Positions 26,920 to 36,122 of a stretch of DNA of 64,000 bases are shown piece by piece. The DNA comes from Muribaculaceae bacterium. Lineage in GTDB: Bacteria > Bacillota > Clostridia > Lachnospirales > Lachnospiraceae. Both the position numbers and the translations under genes were made by a program. Where the stretch lies: the NCBI GenBank assembly GCA_023666425.1, contig JAMPCA010000002.1, positions 186,001 through 250,000 of the forward strand, in the 5' to 3' direction. The notes beneath the pieces were generated by a model, which made no database searches, was not told the origin of the DNA, and saw nothing but the letters and a program-made list of their open reading frames with translations. Each line of letters starts with the position of its first letter. Position 1 is the stretch's first letter.

Positions 26920-28563
26920 CTACTCCAGCTCCATGCCAAGGCTCTGCAGCTTCTCGCGCAGCAAAAGCGTATACTCCTTACGGGTTCTGGCGTTATATAT
27001 ATCAAGCGCCTCCTGCCCCGTCATGTCGTAATCCTCCAAAAGACTTCTTAGCACCTTGCTTCCGAGCTCCTCAAGCTCCGCCACGCACTCATATTCTCCC
27101 GCCCGCTCCCGGTTTAAATCATAACGGCCGTAAGCGCAGATCAGTGCATCCAGCGCCATGCGGTCCTTGCCGGAGCTGGCAAAAATCAGATAAGTATTGT
27201 ATTCGGAGGAAACCGAAGCGAGAGTACACAGCTTGTTGTAAAACAGCTCGTCCTTCTCCTTAATCTCCATACCGGACAAGGACTCAAAGGCCTCCGCATA
27301 GGAAGCGTTCGCAAAGAGGGTCTTCGCCTCATTCATTCCCGACTGGTAGCCGAGAAGATCCACCCCCAGAAGTACCAGTCCCAGCAAAGAGCCAACCATA
27401 ATGAGAATCGCAAGCACCGGCCCTCTCGGCAGCGGCGGCGTATTATCCTTCTCCTTCGGCTTCTTCTCTTTCTTAGGCTTCGGAGGCTTCTTGGGCTTTG
27501 GCTCCTTCTTCTCCTTCGGCTCTTTTTTCTTTTTCTCCTTTTTATCCTTCTTCTTCTTTTTTCCCTTTTCCTCGGCGGGAGCGCTCTCCTCGGCATTCTC
27601 CAGCTCCTTTAGGATCTGCAGATTCTCCTCTGAAAGCTGGGTGACGTCCGCACCCAGCGAGGCATCCAGCATCGAGATGTCGGTCTTCTCCTCCTCGTCC
27701 TCACCGAAAAACAGCCTGGCAAACTTTGACTGCTTACGTTTCCCCTTCTCACCCTTTTCCTTCTCTTTTTTCTCTTTTTTCTCTTTCTTACGTCTTTTCT
27801 TTCGTTTTCCTTTTCCTTCCTCTTCGTCCTCTGGCTTCGCGCTGTCTGCCTGCGCCGCCATCTCCTCCTCTGCGAAGTTTCCAATCTCATCGACGCCGTC
27901 AATCCCGGCTCCCGTACTGTCCGCGGTAAGCATATCTCCCAGATCCGACATCCCCTCCTGACCGGACAAAATGTCCATCAGGTCATTGCCGCCCATTCCG
28001 GAAAGGTCAACCTCCCCCTCCTCTGTCAGGGGAATCTGCATGGCATTCATGTCCTCCACCGGCGGCAGATTCTCATCGAAGGTACCCATTGCGGCGTCCA
28101 GACGCTCGTCCGCCTCCGCCCGCTCCAGCTCCTCCTCGGAGGGGAAGATTGGCTCTCCCGGAAGCTGTCCGTCAAATTCTGCCTTCTCATCTACCACAGG
28201 CTCTGGTATTGGATCTTCAGCGTAAGCCTCCATGTGGCTTAACATATCTTCTATGGAGGCGTCCGTCGCCTCCATCATATGCCCGCCATCCTTCGGTGCT
28301 TCCTTCTCAGGCATGAAATCGTCGCTGAAATTCGGGATATCCTCGGTAAGAAGCTCTGCTTCAAACTCCCGGAGAAACGCCTCCTCGTCCTTGGCAGTCA
28401 TCATCTCCGGCGTATCCGGCTCTCCAAAAAGCTCCCTCTCAAGGGCATCCATCGGACTTTGCTCCTGCTCCCTTTTACGCTCTCTTTTCTTTTTTTCTGC
28501 GGCTCTGCTGCCAACGGAATTCAATAATTGATCCAAATAATTCTCAGAGGATTGATTGCTCAT
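26920..28563 (-). CDS. lysine-rich single-pass membrane protein, function unknown
   Basis: A 547-residue protein not recognised. Residues 1-245 are acidic and low complexity. Two strongly basic blocks follow (about 250-280 and 333-372, mostly Lys, Glu and Pro) around a short segment SKFARLFFGEDEEE. One membrane helix lies at 383-403, then an outside domain of about 140 residues with helical, TPR-like character (ANASYAEAFESL, later RKEYTLLLREKLQ). With no signal peptide, the long charged part stays in the cytoplasm. It lies 13 bases upstream of hisH and is probably in the same transcript as hisH-hisF-ung. Similar Lachnospiraceae proteins are known only as hypotheticals, as far as I can recall. 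Confidence 0.75.
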   Translation of the reverse strand: MSNQSSENYLDQLLNSVGSRAAEKKKRERKREQEQSPMDALERELFGEPDTPEMMTAKDEEAFLREFEAELLTEDIPNFSDDFMPEKEAPKDGGHMMEATDASIEDMLSHMEAYAEDPIPEPVVDEKAEFDGQLPGEPIFPSEEELERAEADERLDAAMGTFDENLPPVEDMNAMQIPLTEEGEVDLSGMGGNDLMDILSGQEGMSDLGDMLTADSTGAGIDGVDEIGNFAEEEMAAQADSAKPEDEEEGKGKRKKRRKKEKKEKKEKEKGEKGKRKQSKFARLFFGEDEEEKTDISMLDASLGADVTQLSEENLQILKELENAEESAPAEEKGKKKKKDKKEKKKKEPKEKKEPKPKKPPKPKKEKKPKEKDNTPPLPRGPVLAILIMVGSLLGLVLLGVDLLGYQSGMNEAKTLFANASYAEAFESLSGMEIKEKDELFYNKLCTLASVSSEYNTYLIFASSGKDRMALDALICAYGRYDLNRERAGEYECVAELEELGSKVLRSLLEDYDMTGQEALDIYNARTRKEYTLLLREKLQSLGMELE

Positions 28564-28604
28564 AAAACATCTCCAATAAACTCTACTATAATATGAAATT
28601 CATT

Positions 28605-28634
28605 AAGGGATGTGATGATTCCACCACACCCCTT
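28605..28634 (-). terminator. probable terminator after cheV
   Basis: A 13-bp stem with two G-U pairs on the minus strand and a 4-base loop, 17 bases after the cheV stop. The T run after it is poor, so confidence is moderate. Confidence 0.55.
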
Positions 28635-28651
28635 ACCGTCCTAAAAATGTG

Positions 28652-29554
28652 TTATTGACGTTCCCCAATCAGCCGGTCGATCGCATCCACAAGACTTCCA
28701 ATCTCAGGCTTGGTCAGCTGTGCATCCGCTCCGAGCTGCTCGCCCTTAAGCCTCGTCTCATCATTGACCAGAGAAGAGAAAATAACGAGAGGAATCTTCT
28801 GCAATGTCTCATCTGTCTTGACCAGCTTGGTAAGCCGGTGACCGTCCATCTGCGGCATCTCAATATCTGTGATGATACAGTGTACCTTCTCCAGTACATT
28901 CCCCTGTGACTTGTACTCGCTGAGCTTATCCCATGCTTCCTGTCCGTCTGCCGTCACGATCAGCTTATCATATCCCGACTTGCGCAGACAGTCTGTGATC
29001 AGCTTGCTGAGAAGCGGAGAGTCCTCCGCAATCAGAATCGGAGAATCGCTCCTTGAGCGCTCGCCAATCGCATCGATATCGGCTGTGCGAAGTCCTGTCT
29101 CCGGACTGATTCCCGATACGATCGACTCGAAATCCAAAATCAGCACCAGCTTGTCATTGATCTTGATCACACCGGTAGCCACACTGATTCCCTGACTGTT
29201 CAGCGTCGAATCCGGCTTGATGATCTCTTCCCACGAAACCCGGTGAATACCGATTACTTCGTCCACATGGAACGCAATATCCAGTTTGTTAAAATTCGTG
29301 ATGATAAAAAGTCCCTTCTCCTCTCCGTCCGTCATGCCGAGACAGTTCTTCAGATTCACCACCGTGATCATCGTATCCCGCGGCATAAATACACCCTCGA
29401 CGCTCGGATGCGAATTGGGTACCGGAGTCACCGGCTGATAGGTTAGGATCTCACGGATCTTCGCCACGTTAATCCCATAATGGTTATCCCCCAGCGTAAA
29501 TTCCAAGACCTCCAGTTCATTGGTTCCTGATTCCAAAAGAATATTTGTGTCCAT
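28652..29554 (-). CDS. cheV: chemotaxis coupling protein CheV (CheW-receiver)
   Basis: A 300-residue protein with an N-terminal CheW domain (about 12-160: LEFTLGDNHYGINVAKIREIL, then HPSVEGVFMPRDTMITVVNL) and a C-terminal receiver domain (about 172-298) with acidic pair AEDSPL, phosphoacceptor Asp in CIITDIEMPQMDG, Ser in VIFSSL and Lys in AQLTKPE. CheV couples receptors to CheA and adapts signalling when phosphorylated. It is monocistronic here. Start follows GGGAGGGAACAT. Confidence 0.93.
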   Translation of the reverse strand: MDTNILLESGTNELEVLEFTLGDNHYGINVAKIREILTYQPVTPVPNSHPSVEGVFMPRDTMITVVNLKNCLGMTDGEEKGLFIITNFNKLDIAFHVDEVIGIHRVSWEEIIKPDSTLNSQGISVATGVIKINDKLVLILDFESIVSGISPETGLRTADIDAIGERSRSDSPILIAEDSPLLSKLITDCLRKSGYDKLIVTADGQEAWDKLSEYKSQGNVLEKVHCIITDIEMPQMDGHRLTKLVKTDETLQKIPLVIFSSLVNDETRLKGEQLGADAQLTKPEIGSLVDAIDRLIGERQ

Positions 29555-29621
29555 ATGTTCCCTCCCGAATTCATGTATATAAATGATTATAACACATTAT
29601 TCTACAAATTGTGCAACTTTT

Positions 29622-30338
29622 TTATAAAGAAACCGAATAAGCTGTGTTTTCATACTCTACTGTAAGCTTCGGCGCACTGATCTGCTCCGCCTGCTCCTTC
29701 GTGATTTCGAATATCAGAACCGCTTCGGTGCTCCCGCTGGCGGGAACCGTCCCCTCAAAGGAGGCCAGACTGTCAGCAATGATGGACTGCTTCTCCGCAA
29801 CCCGCTCCACACCCTCATCGCTCAGATAAAACGCATAGCCCCTGCCAAAATTGCTCACCGTAAGCGCCTCGTCCTCCGGATTCTTAAGTGTAAAGCGCAT
29901 CACCACAAAAGTATCTCCTTCCCCCGCATTCAGGGAAAAGTAACCTTCCTCCTGATAGACATCCATCAGGGAAAATCCCTCGTAGACCACCGTAAGGCGA
30001 TCCTTGTAGCCGATGGACTCCGCCAGCGAGACCTCTCCGCCCTGCGCTACAGAATCCGTCCCGCCGGATCCGCCTGCCACGCCTCCCTGCCAGGAATCCT
30101 CTTCCCCAGCCGCTTCCGTCTCCTGCGGCCAGGACACGTCCGTATCGTCCTGCACCTTCGGCCTTGCATTATTCATGCCGTCCTTCTGAAAAATATTGTG
30201 CTTCGCGGTCATGTACGCCGCTGCCTGCACGATCAGATCCTCCTCCTCGTCCGTCAGCTCATAGAGCGGAGTCCCGCAGCCGCCCAGCAGAAGAGCAGCC
30301 ATTATCGCAAGCGACAGCAGACACTTCCCTTTTTTCAT
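29622..30338 (-). CDS. putative lipoprotein with DUF4352-like domain
   Basis: A 238-residue secreted protein. The signal peptide ends in a lipobox LLGGC with Cys at 21. Residues about 25-115 are polar and Gly-rich; residues about 120-238 form a beta-sandwich-like domain (DTFVVMRFTLKNPEDEALTV, then ASFEGTVPASGSTEAVLIFEI) resembling DUF4352 extracellular domains. No catalytic motif is seen. It lies downstream of, and 75 bases from, a histidine kinase gene on the same strand and may be part of what that system senses or controls, which is inference. Confidence 0.72.
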   Translation of the reverse strand: MKKGKCLLSLAIMAALLLGGCGTPLYELTDEEEDLIVQAAAYMTAKHNIFQKDGMNNARPKVQDDTDVSWPQETEAAGEEDSWQGGVAGGSGGTDSVAQGGEVSLAESIGYKDRLTVVYEGFSLMDVYQEEGYFSLNAGEGDTFVVMRFTLKNPEDEALTVSNFGRGYAFYLSDEGVERVAEKQSIIADSLASFEGTVPASGSTEAVLIFEITKEQAEQISAPKLTVEYENTAYSVSL

Positions 30339-30413
30339 ATTTGTCTCCTATTACTTTCGTACTATTATAACAGTTTTATAGTAACATACTTTATCCCGCA
30401 ATACAATAGATTT

Positions 30414-31901
30414 TTAGTTATTTTCTAACTCTATCCAAAATTCTACCCCATTTTCACGGTTGATAACGCCGCAGGCCTGATGAAAGGAATCCATAATGGC
30501 CTTTACAATGGACAGTCCGATGCCGCTTCCGCCGTATTCTCTGGTTCTCGCCTTGTCCACCTTGTAAAACTTTATCCAGATCTTATCGAGCTCTTCCGCG
30601 GGAATCTGCTCTCCGGTATTAAAGACACTGATCCGCGCCACGTCCTTTCTCTGCTCTATGCCAATCTCAATCTGCTTCTCTCCCCCGGCGTGGTTCATGG
30701 CGTTGGTCAGGTAGTTGGTCAGCACCTCCTCCACCTTAAATTCCTCCCCCCATACATAGACCGGCCCGCTGTTGGCAAATGCAATCGTGATTCCCTTCTG
30801 GGCAGCCAGCAGCGAAGAAGACTGGATCAGCCCGGTGATCAGCTCTGCGATGTCAAAGCGCGCCATCTCCACCCGCTCGTTTCCAAACTCAAGCTGGTTT
30901 AAGGTCAGAAGCTTTCTCACCATCTGGTTCATCTTGTCCGACTCATCCATGATGACCTCACAGTAAAAACCCCGGCTCTCCGCATCGTCGTTGATGCACT
31001 CCTTAAGCCCCTCCGCGTACCCCTGAATCAGCGCAAGAGGCGTTTTTAGCTCATGGGAGATATTGGACAGAAATTCCTTTCGCATCTCGTCAATCTGCTC
31101 CCGTTTCTCAATGTCCCTGCGCAGGCTGATGTTTGCGCTTTTTAGCTCTGAGATGGTATCCTCCAGCGTCTCCGAGAGCTCGTTCACCGACTGGCCGAGC
31201 TCCTCGAGTTCCCGGCTGACGCCAAAAGACCCATGATATTTTTCCGCAAAATCCAGCTTTGCCATCCTCCGGGAAATACCGGACAGGGACTGAATGGGCT
31301 TCGAGATACTGCGGGAGATAATAACAATCACAAGCACACTGAAAACAATGGCCAGCGCGCTTACCATGATAAAAAAGCGGTTTGTGACCGCCGCGCTCTC
31401 CCGGATACTCTCAAGCGCCGTCCGCATGTACACAAAACTCCCGTCGTCCAGCCTCCCCCGCAGCACAATAAAGTCCGACTGCAGCCGCTCATCGGTCTGC
31501 CGTTCCATGACGTAATCCTCCCCCTGCATGAGCACGGTGATCCGCCCCTGGCTGACGCCGTAAACCAGCTCGTCGAGCTTCATACGGAGACGCTGGGCGT
31601 CGCTGAAAGAGGAACGCACCAGAAAACCGTTTGGATCCATGATAAGGATATTGATATTGCCGTTGGCACAGATCGTCTCAAAAGTGATATCGAAGCTGCC
31701 GGAGTCCATGCTGTCCTCCCTGCATGCCTGATTGACCTTGCTGTAGCCCCGCAAAAGCTCTTTTTCCTTCTGGTAGGTGTAGTACCTTTCCAGAAAGGTA
31801 TTGTTGAAAAACCAGCAGACAAGCACGGTTCCTGCCACGATTCCCGCCATTGTCAGAATCAGCTGCACGGTCAGCGACCGTCTCCTTTTCTCCCGCCTCA
31901 T
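30414..31901 (-). CDS. sensor histidine kinase
   Basis: A 495-residue membrane kinase. TM1 about 10-32, an outside domain of about 140 residues, TM2 about 173-195, HAMP about 196-250, HisKA with SNISHELKTPLALIQG (phosphoacceptor His near 285), then HATPase with NYLTNAMNHA, the VFNTGEQIP form of the G1 box, and GGSGIGLSIVK. It pairs with the response regulator upstream, whose stop overlaps its ATG by four bases (ATGA). The sensor domain gives no ligand clue. Layout resembles VanS-like kinases, but no resistance genes are nearby. Confidence 0.92.
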   Translation of the reverse strand: MRREKRRRSLTVQLILTMAGIVAGTVLVCWFFNNTFLERYYTYQKEKELLRGYSKVNQACREDSMDSGSFDITFETICANGNINILIMDPNGFLVRSSFSDAQRLRMKLDELVYGVSQGRITVLMQGEDYVMERQTDERLQSDFIVLRGRLDDGSFVYMRTALESIRESAAVTNRFFIMVSALAIVFSVLVIVIISRSISKPIQSLSGISRRMAKLDFAEKYHGSFGVSRELEELGQSVNELSETLEDTISELKSANISLRRDIEKREQIDEMRKEFLSNISHELKTPLALIQGYAEGLKECINDDAESRGFYCEVIMDESDKMNQMVRKLLTLNQLEFGNERVEMARFDIAELITGLIQSSSLLAAQKGITIAFANSGPVYVWGEEFKVEEVLTNYLTNAMNHAGGEKQIEIGIEQRKDVARISVFNTGEQIPAEELDKIWIKFYKVDKARTREYGGSGIGLSIVKAIMDSFHQACGVINRENGVEFWIELENN

Positions 31902-32581
31902 GCCTTCGCCTCAAATTTGTAGCCCATCCCCCAGACCGTGCGGATGTACTCGCCCTTTTCCCCGAGCTTGCTCCTCAGCTTTTTGACGTGGGTGTCGATG
32001 GTGCGGGCGTCGCCAAAATAATCGTAGTCCCACACGCTGTTTAAGATGCGCTCTCTGGAGAGGGCGATTCCCTCGTTGTCCAGAAAGTACTCAAGGAGCT
32101 CAAACTCCTTAAAGCTCAGCTCCACCGGCATCCCATCGATGGTCACCTGATGGGCGGTCTTGTCCATGACAATCCCTCCCGCGCTCTTGAGGACTGCCTC
32201 CTCCCCGGTTTTTGCGGTGCGGCGCAAAATCGCGCCCACCCGGGCAACCAGTATCTTGGGGGAGAAGGGCTTCGAGATATACTCATCCACCCCAAGGCCA
32301 AATCCCATGAGCTCGTCGCTCTCCTCCCCCTTCGCCGTCAGCATAATGATGGGAACCTTCGAGCTCTCCCGGATTTCCTTACAGACCTCCCAGCCGTTCA
32401 TCTTCGGCATCATAACGTCTAATATCACCAGCGCTATGTCCTTATCCGCATAAAACCGGTTCAGCGCTTCCTCCCCGTCGCCGGCCTCTGTCACCTCATA
32501 GTCCTGACGCACCAGAAAGTCCCTGACAAGTTTGCGCATGCGGCTCTCATCGTCTACCACAAGAATCTTTAACTTTTCCAT
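31898..32581 (-). CDS. OmpR-family response regulator
   Basis: A 227-residue regulator with receiver domain (about 1-120: acidic pair VVDDESRM, phosphoacceptor in LVILDVMMPKMNG, Thr in MLTAKGE, Lys in YISKPFS) and a C-terminal winged helix (about 130-226: ELSFKEFELLEYFLDN, then TIDTHVKKLRSKLG). The ATG at 32581 is used; the longer open frame upstream has no family match and overlaps the next gene. It is coupled to the kinase by an ATGA overlap. Confidence 0.94.
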   Translation of the reverse strand: MEKLKILVVDDESRMRKLVRDFLVRQDYEVTEAGDGEEALNRFYADKDIALVILDVMMPKMNGWEVCKEIRESSKVPIIMLTAKGEESDELMGFGLGVDEYISKPFSPKILVARVGAILRRTAKTGEEAVLKSAGGIVMDKTAHQVTIDGMPVELSFKEFELLEYFLDNEGIALSRERILNSVWDYDYFGDARTIDTHVKKLRSKLGEKGEYIRTVWGMGYKFEAKA

Positions 32582-32658
32582 GGAGTCACCTCGTAATCCA
32601 GCAGACACTGCCTGCCATTTTTTATTAGGATAGCACAATTTTATGTTCAGTCTGTGAA

Positions 32659-33297
32659 TTACTGCGCCGTATCCTCCATGGACTCCGTGACCGGCTCTGT
32701 GCCGCGCAGCTCTGCTTCGCGCCTTTCCAGCTCCCGCTCCCGCTCGGTGAGCTGTCTGTCCCACGATTCATATTTGTCTATCAGGCTGTTCTCGTAGTTC
32801 AGAATGGTCGTGTTATCTTTGCTCACCGCCGTTATGATGAAAACCCCAAGCAGCGCCAGGGCAAAGACCACGGCGAAAAAGGTACTGACCAGAAAAGGAC
32901 GGTAATAGCTCTTCTCCTCTTCCACATCTTCCTCTTCCGCGTCTTCCTCTTCCGCGTCCTCCGCCTCCACTGCCCTGCTCTTTGCGGCCTGCGCCTGCAG
33001 CGGATCGCTTTTCTTCTCTGCGGGCTTCCCCGGCTGACCGGTGGGGAGAGGCCTGAGATGCTCCGCCTGCATATAGGGAAGCTTTAAAAGTCCGCTCCGC
33101 AGCTCTCCCAGGAAACGAAAGCCCACCGGAGTCGAAAATACCTCCTTTTCAATCAGCCGGTTGTACAGCCTGAGCACCGTCCCCGGATCCTCCATATCAT
33201 TGCGGCCGAGAATGTATTTAATTCCCTCCGCTTCCTTTTTGGCGAGACGGGCTTCCTCCTCCGTCCCGAATGTAAATCCTTCTACCCTGTATCCCAT
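32659..33297 (-). CDS. single-pass membrane protein, function unknown
   Basis: A 212-residue protein not recognised. Residues 1-85 look folded (FGTEEEARLAKKEAEGIKYI and TVLRLYNRLIEKEVFSTPVGF). Residues 107-128 hold an acidic repeat of the type EDAEEEDAEEEDVEEE. One membrane helix spans about 135-156, followed by a short outside helix rich in Glu and Arg. The acidic repeat is reflected in the DNA as short direct repeats. It lies 20 bases after larB and 77 bases before the response regulator. No function can be assigned. Confidence 0.7.
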   Translation of the reverse strand: MGYRVEGFTFGTEEEARLAKKEAEGIKYILGRNDMEDPGTVLRLYNRLIEKEVFSTPVGFRFLGELRSGLLKLPYMQAEHLRPLPTGQPGKPAEKKSDPLQAQAAKSRAVEAEDAEEEDAEEEDVEEEKSYYRPFLVSTFFAVVFALALLGVFIITAVSKDNTTILNYENSLIDKYESWDRQLTERERELERREAELRGTEPVTESMEDTAQ

Positions 33298-33317
33298 ATT
33301 CCGGCCTTTTCCTTACA

Positions 33318-34073
33318 CTATCTCCTCTGGGTTCTCCGATTGATCATGCTCGCCAGATATCCGGCGCCGTACCCATTATCAATATTGACAACACTCACTC
33401 CGCTGGCGCAGGAACTTAACATGGACATGAGCGCCGCATAGCCTCCCGCCGCCACGCCGTATCCCACGCTGGTGGGAACCGCGATCACCGGACAGTCCAC
33501 CAGACCACCCACCACGCTGGCAAGCGCTCCCTCCATGCCCGCCGCCACAATCACTACACTAGCGTCCATCAAAAGCTCTGCGTTTGCTAAAAGCCGGTGT
33601 ATCCCGGCCACTCCCACATCGTAGAGGCGCACGACCCGGTTGCCGAAAGTCTCTGCCGTAAGCGCCGCCTCCTCCGCCACCCGGAGGTCGCTGGTGCCCC
33701 CGGTGGCGACCACAATCTTTCCATCTCCCTCAGGCTCCGGCATCACGCCCACCACGCCGATTTGTGCCTCACGGTAATAGGTAAGCGGAAGTTCTGTAAG
33801 CGCGCCGGCCTTCTCCCCGGACAGCCTTGTAATCAGTATGGTTTCCTGCCCTTCCTGACGCATAGTCTGCACGATTCCCCGGATCTGCCCTGCGCTTTTT
33901 CCCTCGCCGTAGATCACCTCCGCCGTCCCCTGCCGCAGCTCCCGCTGGATGTCCACCTTTGCATAGCCAAGATCCCGAAAAGGCATAAGCTTAATCGCCG
34001 ACACTGCCTCCCCGATCTCCATCTCACCGGACTGTACCCGGCATAATATCTGCTCTAACTCTTCTTTCTTCAT
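33318..34073 (-). CDS. larB: nickel-pincer cofactor biosynthesis protein LarB
   Basis: A 251-residue protein of the LarB family, which carboxylates and hydrolyses nicotinic acid adenine dinucleotide on the way to the nickel-pincer nucleotide of lactate racemase. Seen: the AIR-carboxylase-like core with VVATGGTSDLRVAEEAALTA, YDVGVAGIHRLL, VVAAGMEGALASVVGGL and PTSVGYG. The start at 34073 gives the usual length; an earlier ATG (34097) overlaps the end of fbp and lacks a ribosome site. larC, larE and larA are not in the window, so the pathway must be completed elsewhere if it is active. Confidence 0.9.
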   Translation of the reverse strand: MKKEELEQILCRVQSGEMEIGEAVSAIKLMPFRDLGYAKVDIQRELRQGTAEVIYGEGKSAGQIRGIVQTMRQEGQETILITRLSGEKAGALTELPLTYYREAQIGVVGVMPEPEGDGKIVVATGGTSDLRVAEEAALTAETFGNRVVRLYDVGVAGIHRLLANAELLMDASVVIVAAGMEGALASVVGGLVDCPVIAVPTSVGYGVAAGGYAALMSMLSSCASGVSVVNIDNGYGAGYLASMINRRTQRR

Positions 34074-34086
34074 CGCTTTCGTCTCT

Positions 34087-36054
34087 CTACCGCTCATCGC
34101 GCTCTGCGATCTCACCGGACTGATAGGCGCTAATCAGCCCTTTCAGCTCCTCGATACGCGCCATCATCCGCTTTCCGTAATCCGTGTCTCCCACGAGGAT
34201 CCGCTTATCCATATACTCCACAGCCTCCTGCCTCGAAACCATGTCCAGCTCGTCCTTCACGGAAAAATTTTTAAAGTCCATGGGCTGATGCGCCGAGAGG
34301 GTAAGACCGTAGGAATTATAAGTTAAGGTATAGCCCGCGATTCCGGTCTTGCGGCGGTAGGTCTTGGAAAAGCCGCCGTCGATCAGAATCAGCCTGCCGT
34401 TGCACTTCACCGGGCTTTCGCCTGCCAGCCGCTCCACCGGAACATGCCCGTTGATGATGTGCACCCTGTCCCCTCTTAAGCCGAACTCCTCCAGTATTTT
34501 CTCTGCGGTCTCCGGCCTGTTCAACAGATGATAGTAGGCGTTTTTGCTCTCATGGTGCATCTTTTTGTCGTCCAGAAAATAGTGCTCGAAAGTCGCCATC
34601 TTGCTGCGTCCGCACAGCGGCGAGTCGGGTGCCGACCAGATAAAATAGATGATATCCCGCCCGCGCTCCCTCTCCTTTTTATCCATGGAGAAAAAGGCCT
34701 TGCGCACATAGGATTCCAGCACATCGTAGAGAGCCTTGCCCGCATACTCTTTCCCGAAAATCCTCACCCGCTTAAAGCTGCCGTCCTCATTCATGGGCAC
34801 ACAGCCGTGATAGAGCAGATTGCCGTTGTAGATGCGGTACATGCTGCCCTTTTTCAGCATCAGGCGCACATGCCGCTGCAGCTTCTCACAATGGATAAAG
34901 GACGCCTTAAGCCTCTGCATCACCGCCGCCTCATCTTCCGTCAGCTCGTAGGGATTCTCCCTGTCAATGGTCGGAAAATAAGTGTCCGTCATCGGATAGC
35001 GCCCGCCGTCGATCTCTACAGTCTTATTCTCATAGTCGATGCGGTGCAGGAGACAGCGGTTCTCCATGCCAAATTCCGGGTACTTCTGCACAAGCTGCCC
35101 CTCCAGCTTAAAGCGGAGAACCGCGATCGCCTTGTGCATCTTCCGGTTCATCAGCGTCTCCTTCTGGCTCCGCTCCTCCTCGGTGGTATCCTTTAGGACA
35201 AAACGCTCGCAGGGATCGTCCCGGTAAGCGTCCATCGCGAAGGTGGCCAGCGGAACCATATTGATTCCATAGCCCTCCTCCAAAAGCGCAAGATTGCCAT
35301 AGCGGATGCTGGTGCGGATCACCGTGGCAATACATGCCAGCTGTCCGGCCGCCGCCCCCATCCACACGATATCATGGTTCCCCCACTGAATATCAAAGGA
35401 ATGGTAGCGTTCCAGACGATCCATAATCCGGTCCGGCGAGGGACCCCGGTCGTAAATGTCCCCGAGGATATGCAGATGGTCGATGACCAGCCGCTGGATC
35501 AGCTCCGCCAGCGCAATGATGAAATTCTCCGTCTGTCCCAGCTCCACGATCGAGTTCACAATTGCCTCATAATAGGCCTCCTTATTGAGAACCTCCTGCT
35601 TTTCCGTAATCAGCTCCTCGATCACATAAGCATAGTCCTCCGGCAGCATCTTGCGCACCTTGGAGCGGGTGTACTTGGAGGAGACGGTCTTGCACACCTC
35701 AATGAGCCGGTACAGGGAAATCTTGTACCAGTTCTCCATATCGGGCTCCTCCTGTTTTACCAGCTCCATCTTCTTCTGCGGATAGTAGATGAGCGTCGCA
35801 AGAGCCGCCTTGTCCGCCGTACTTAAGGTATGGCCAAACACGTCGTCTATCTTCTTCCTCACCGCCCCGGAGCCATTCCGAAGCACATGGGAAAACGCGC
35901 GAAATTCCCCGTGTATATCCGACAAAAAATGCTCTGTCCCCTTCGGCAGATACAGAATCGACTGGAGATTGATGATCTCCGTCGAAGCCCGCCCAATTGT
36001 CGGATATAAATCGGAAAGCTGCTCTAAATAATGTAAATGCTCTGTCTCTTCCAT
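34087..36054 (-). CDS. fbp: class III fructose-1,6-bisphosphatase
   Basis: A 655-residue gluconeogenic phosphatase of the class III type found in Firmicutes. The metallophosphoesterase core is seen: FLSDIHGEFRAF near 45, LGDIYDRGPSPDRIMDRL near 195, WGNHDIVWMGAAAGQLA near 228, and INGHVPV near 535. Family enzymes require Mn2+ and are controlled by AMP and PEP; no regulatory site can be read here. It starts after AAAGGA and ends 14 bases before larB, which probably shares its transcript. Confidence 0.95.
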   Translation of the reverse strand: MEETEHLHYLEQLSDLYPTIGRASTEIINLQSILYLPKGTEHFLSDIHGEFRAFSHVLRNGSGAVRKKIDDVFGHTLSTADKAALATLIYYPQKKMELVKQEEPDMENWYKISLYRLIEVCKTVSSKYTRSKVRKMLPEDYAYVIEELITEKQEVLNKEAYYEAIVNSIVELGQTENFIIALAELIQRLVIDHLHILGDIYDRGPSPDRIMDRLERYHSFDIQWGNHDIVWMGAAAGQLACIATVIRTSIRYGNLALLEEGYGINMVPLATFAMDAYRDDPCERFVLKDTTEEERSQKETLMNRKMHKAIAVLRFKLEGQLVQKYPEFGMENRCLLHRIDYENKTVEIDGGRYPMTDTYFPTIDRENPYELTEDEAAVMQRLKASFIHCEKLQRHVRLMLKKGSMYRIYNGNLLYHGCVPMNEDGSFKRVRIFGKEYAGKALYDVLESYVRKAFFSMDKKERERGRDIIYFIWSAPDSPLCGRSKMATFEHYFLDDKKMHHESKNAYYHLLNRPETAEKILEEFGLRGDRVHIINGHVPVERLAGESPVKCNGRLILIDGGFSKTYRRKTGIAGYTLTYNSYGLTLSAHQPMDFKNFSVKDELDMVSRQEAVEYMDKRILVGDTDYGKRMMARIEELKGLISAYQSGEIAERDER

Positions 36055-36122
36055 AATATCCTTTTGCCCTTTCCAGAATTAGTTTTATTCTACCACAAAC
36101 CACCGGGCTTGTAAGCATGAAT

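Noticed and set aside
30414-32581. VanRS-type glycopeptide resistance system
   Set aside because: The kinase layout is similar, but no van ligase, dehydrogenase or dipeptidase genes lie in the window.
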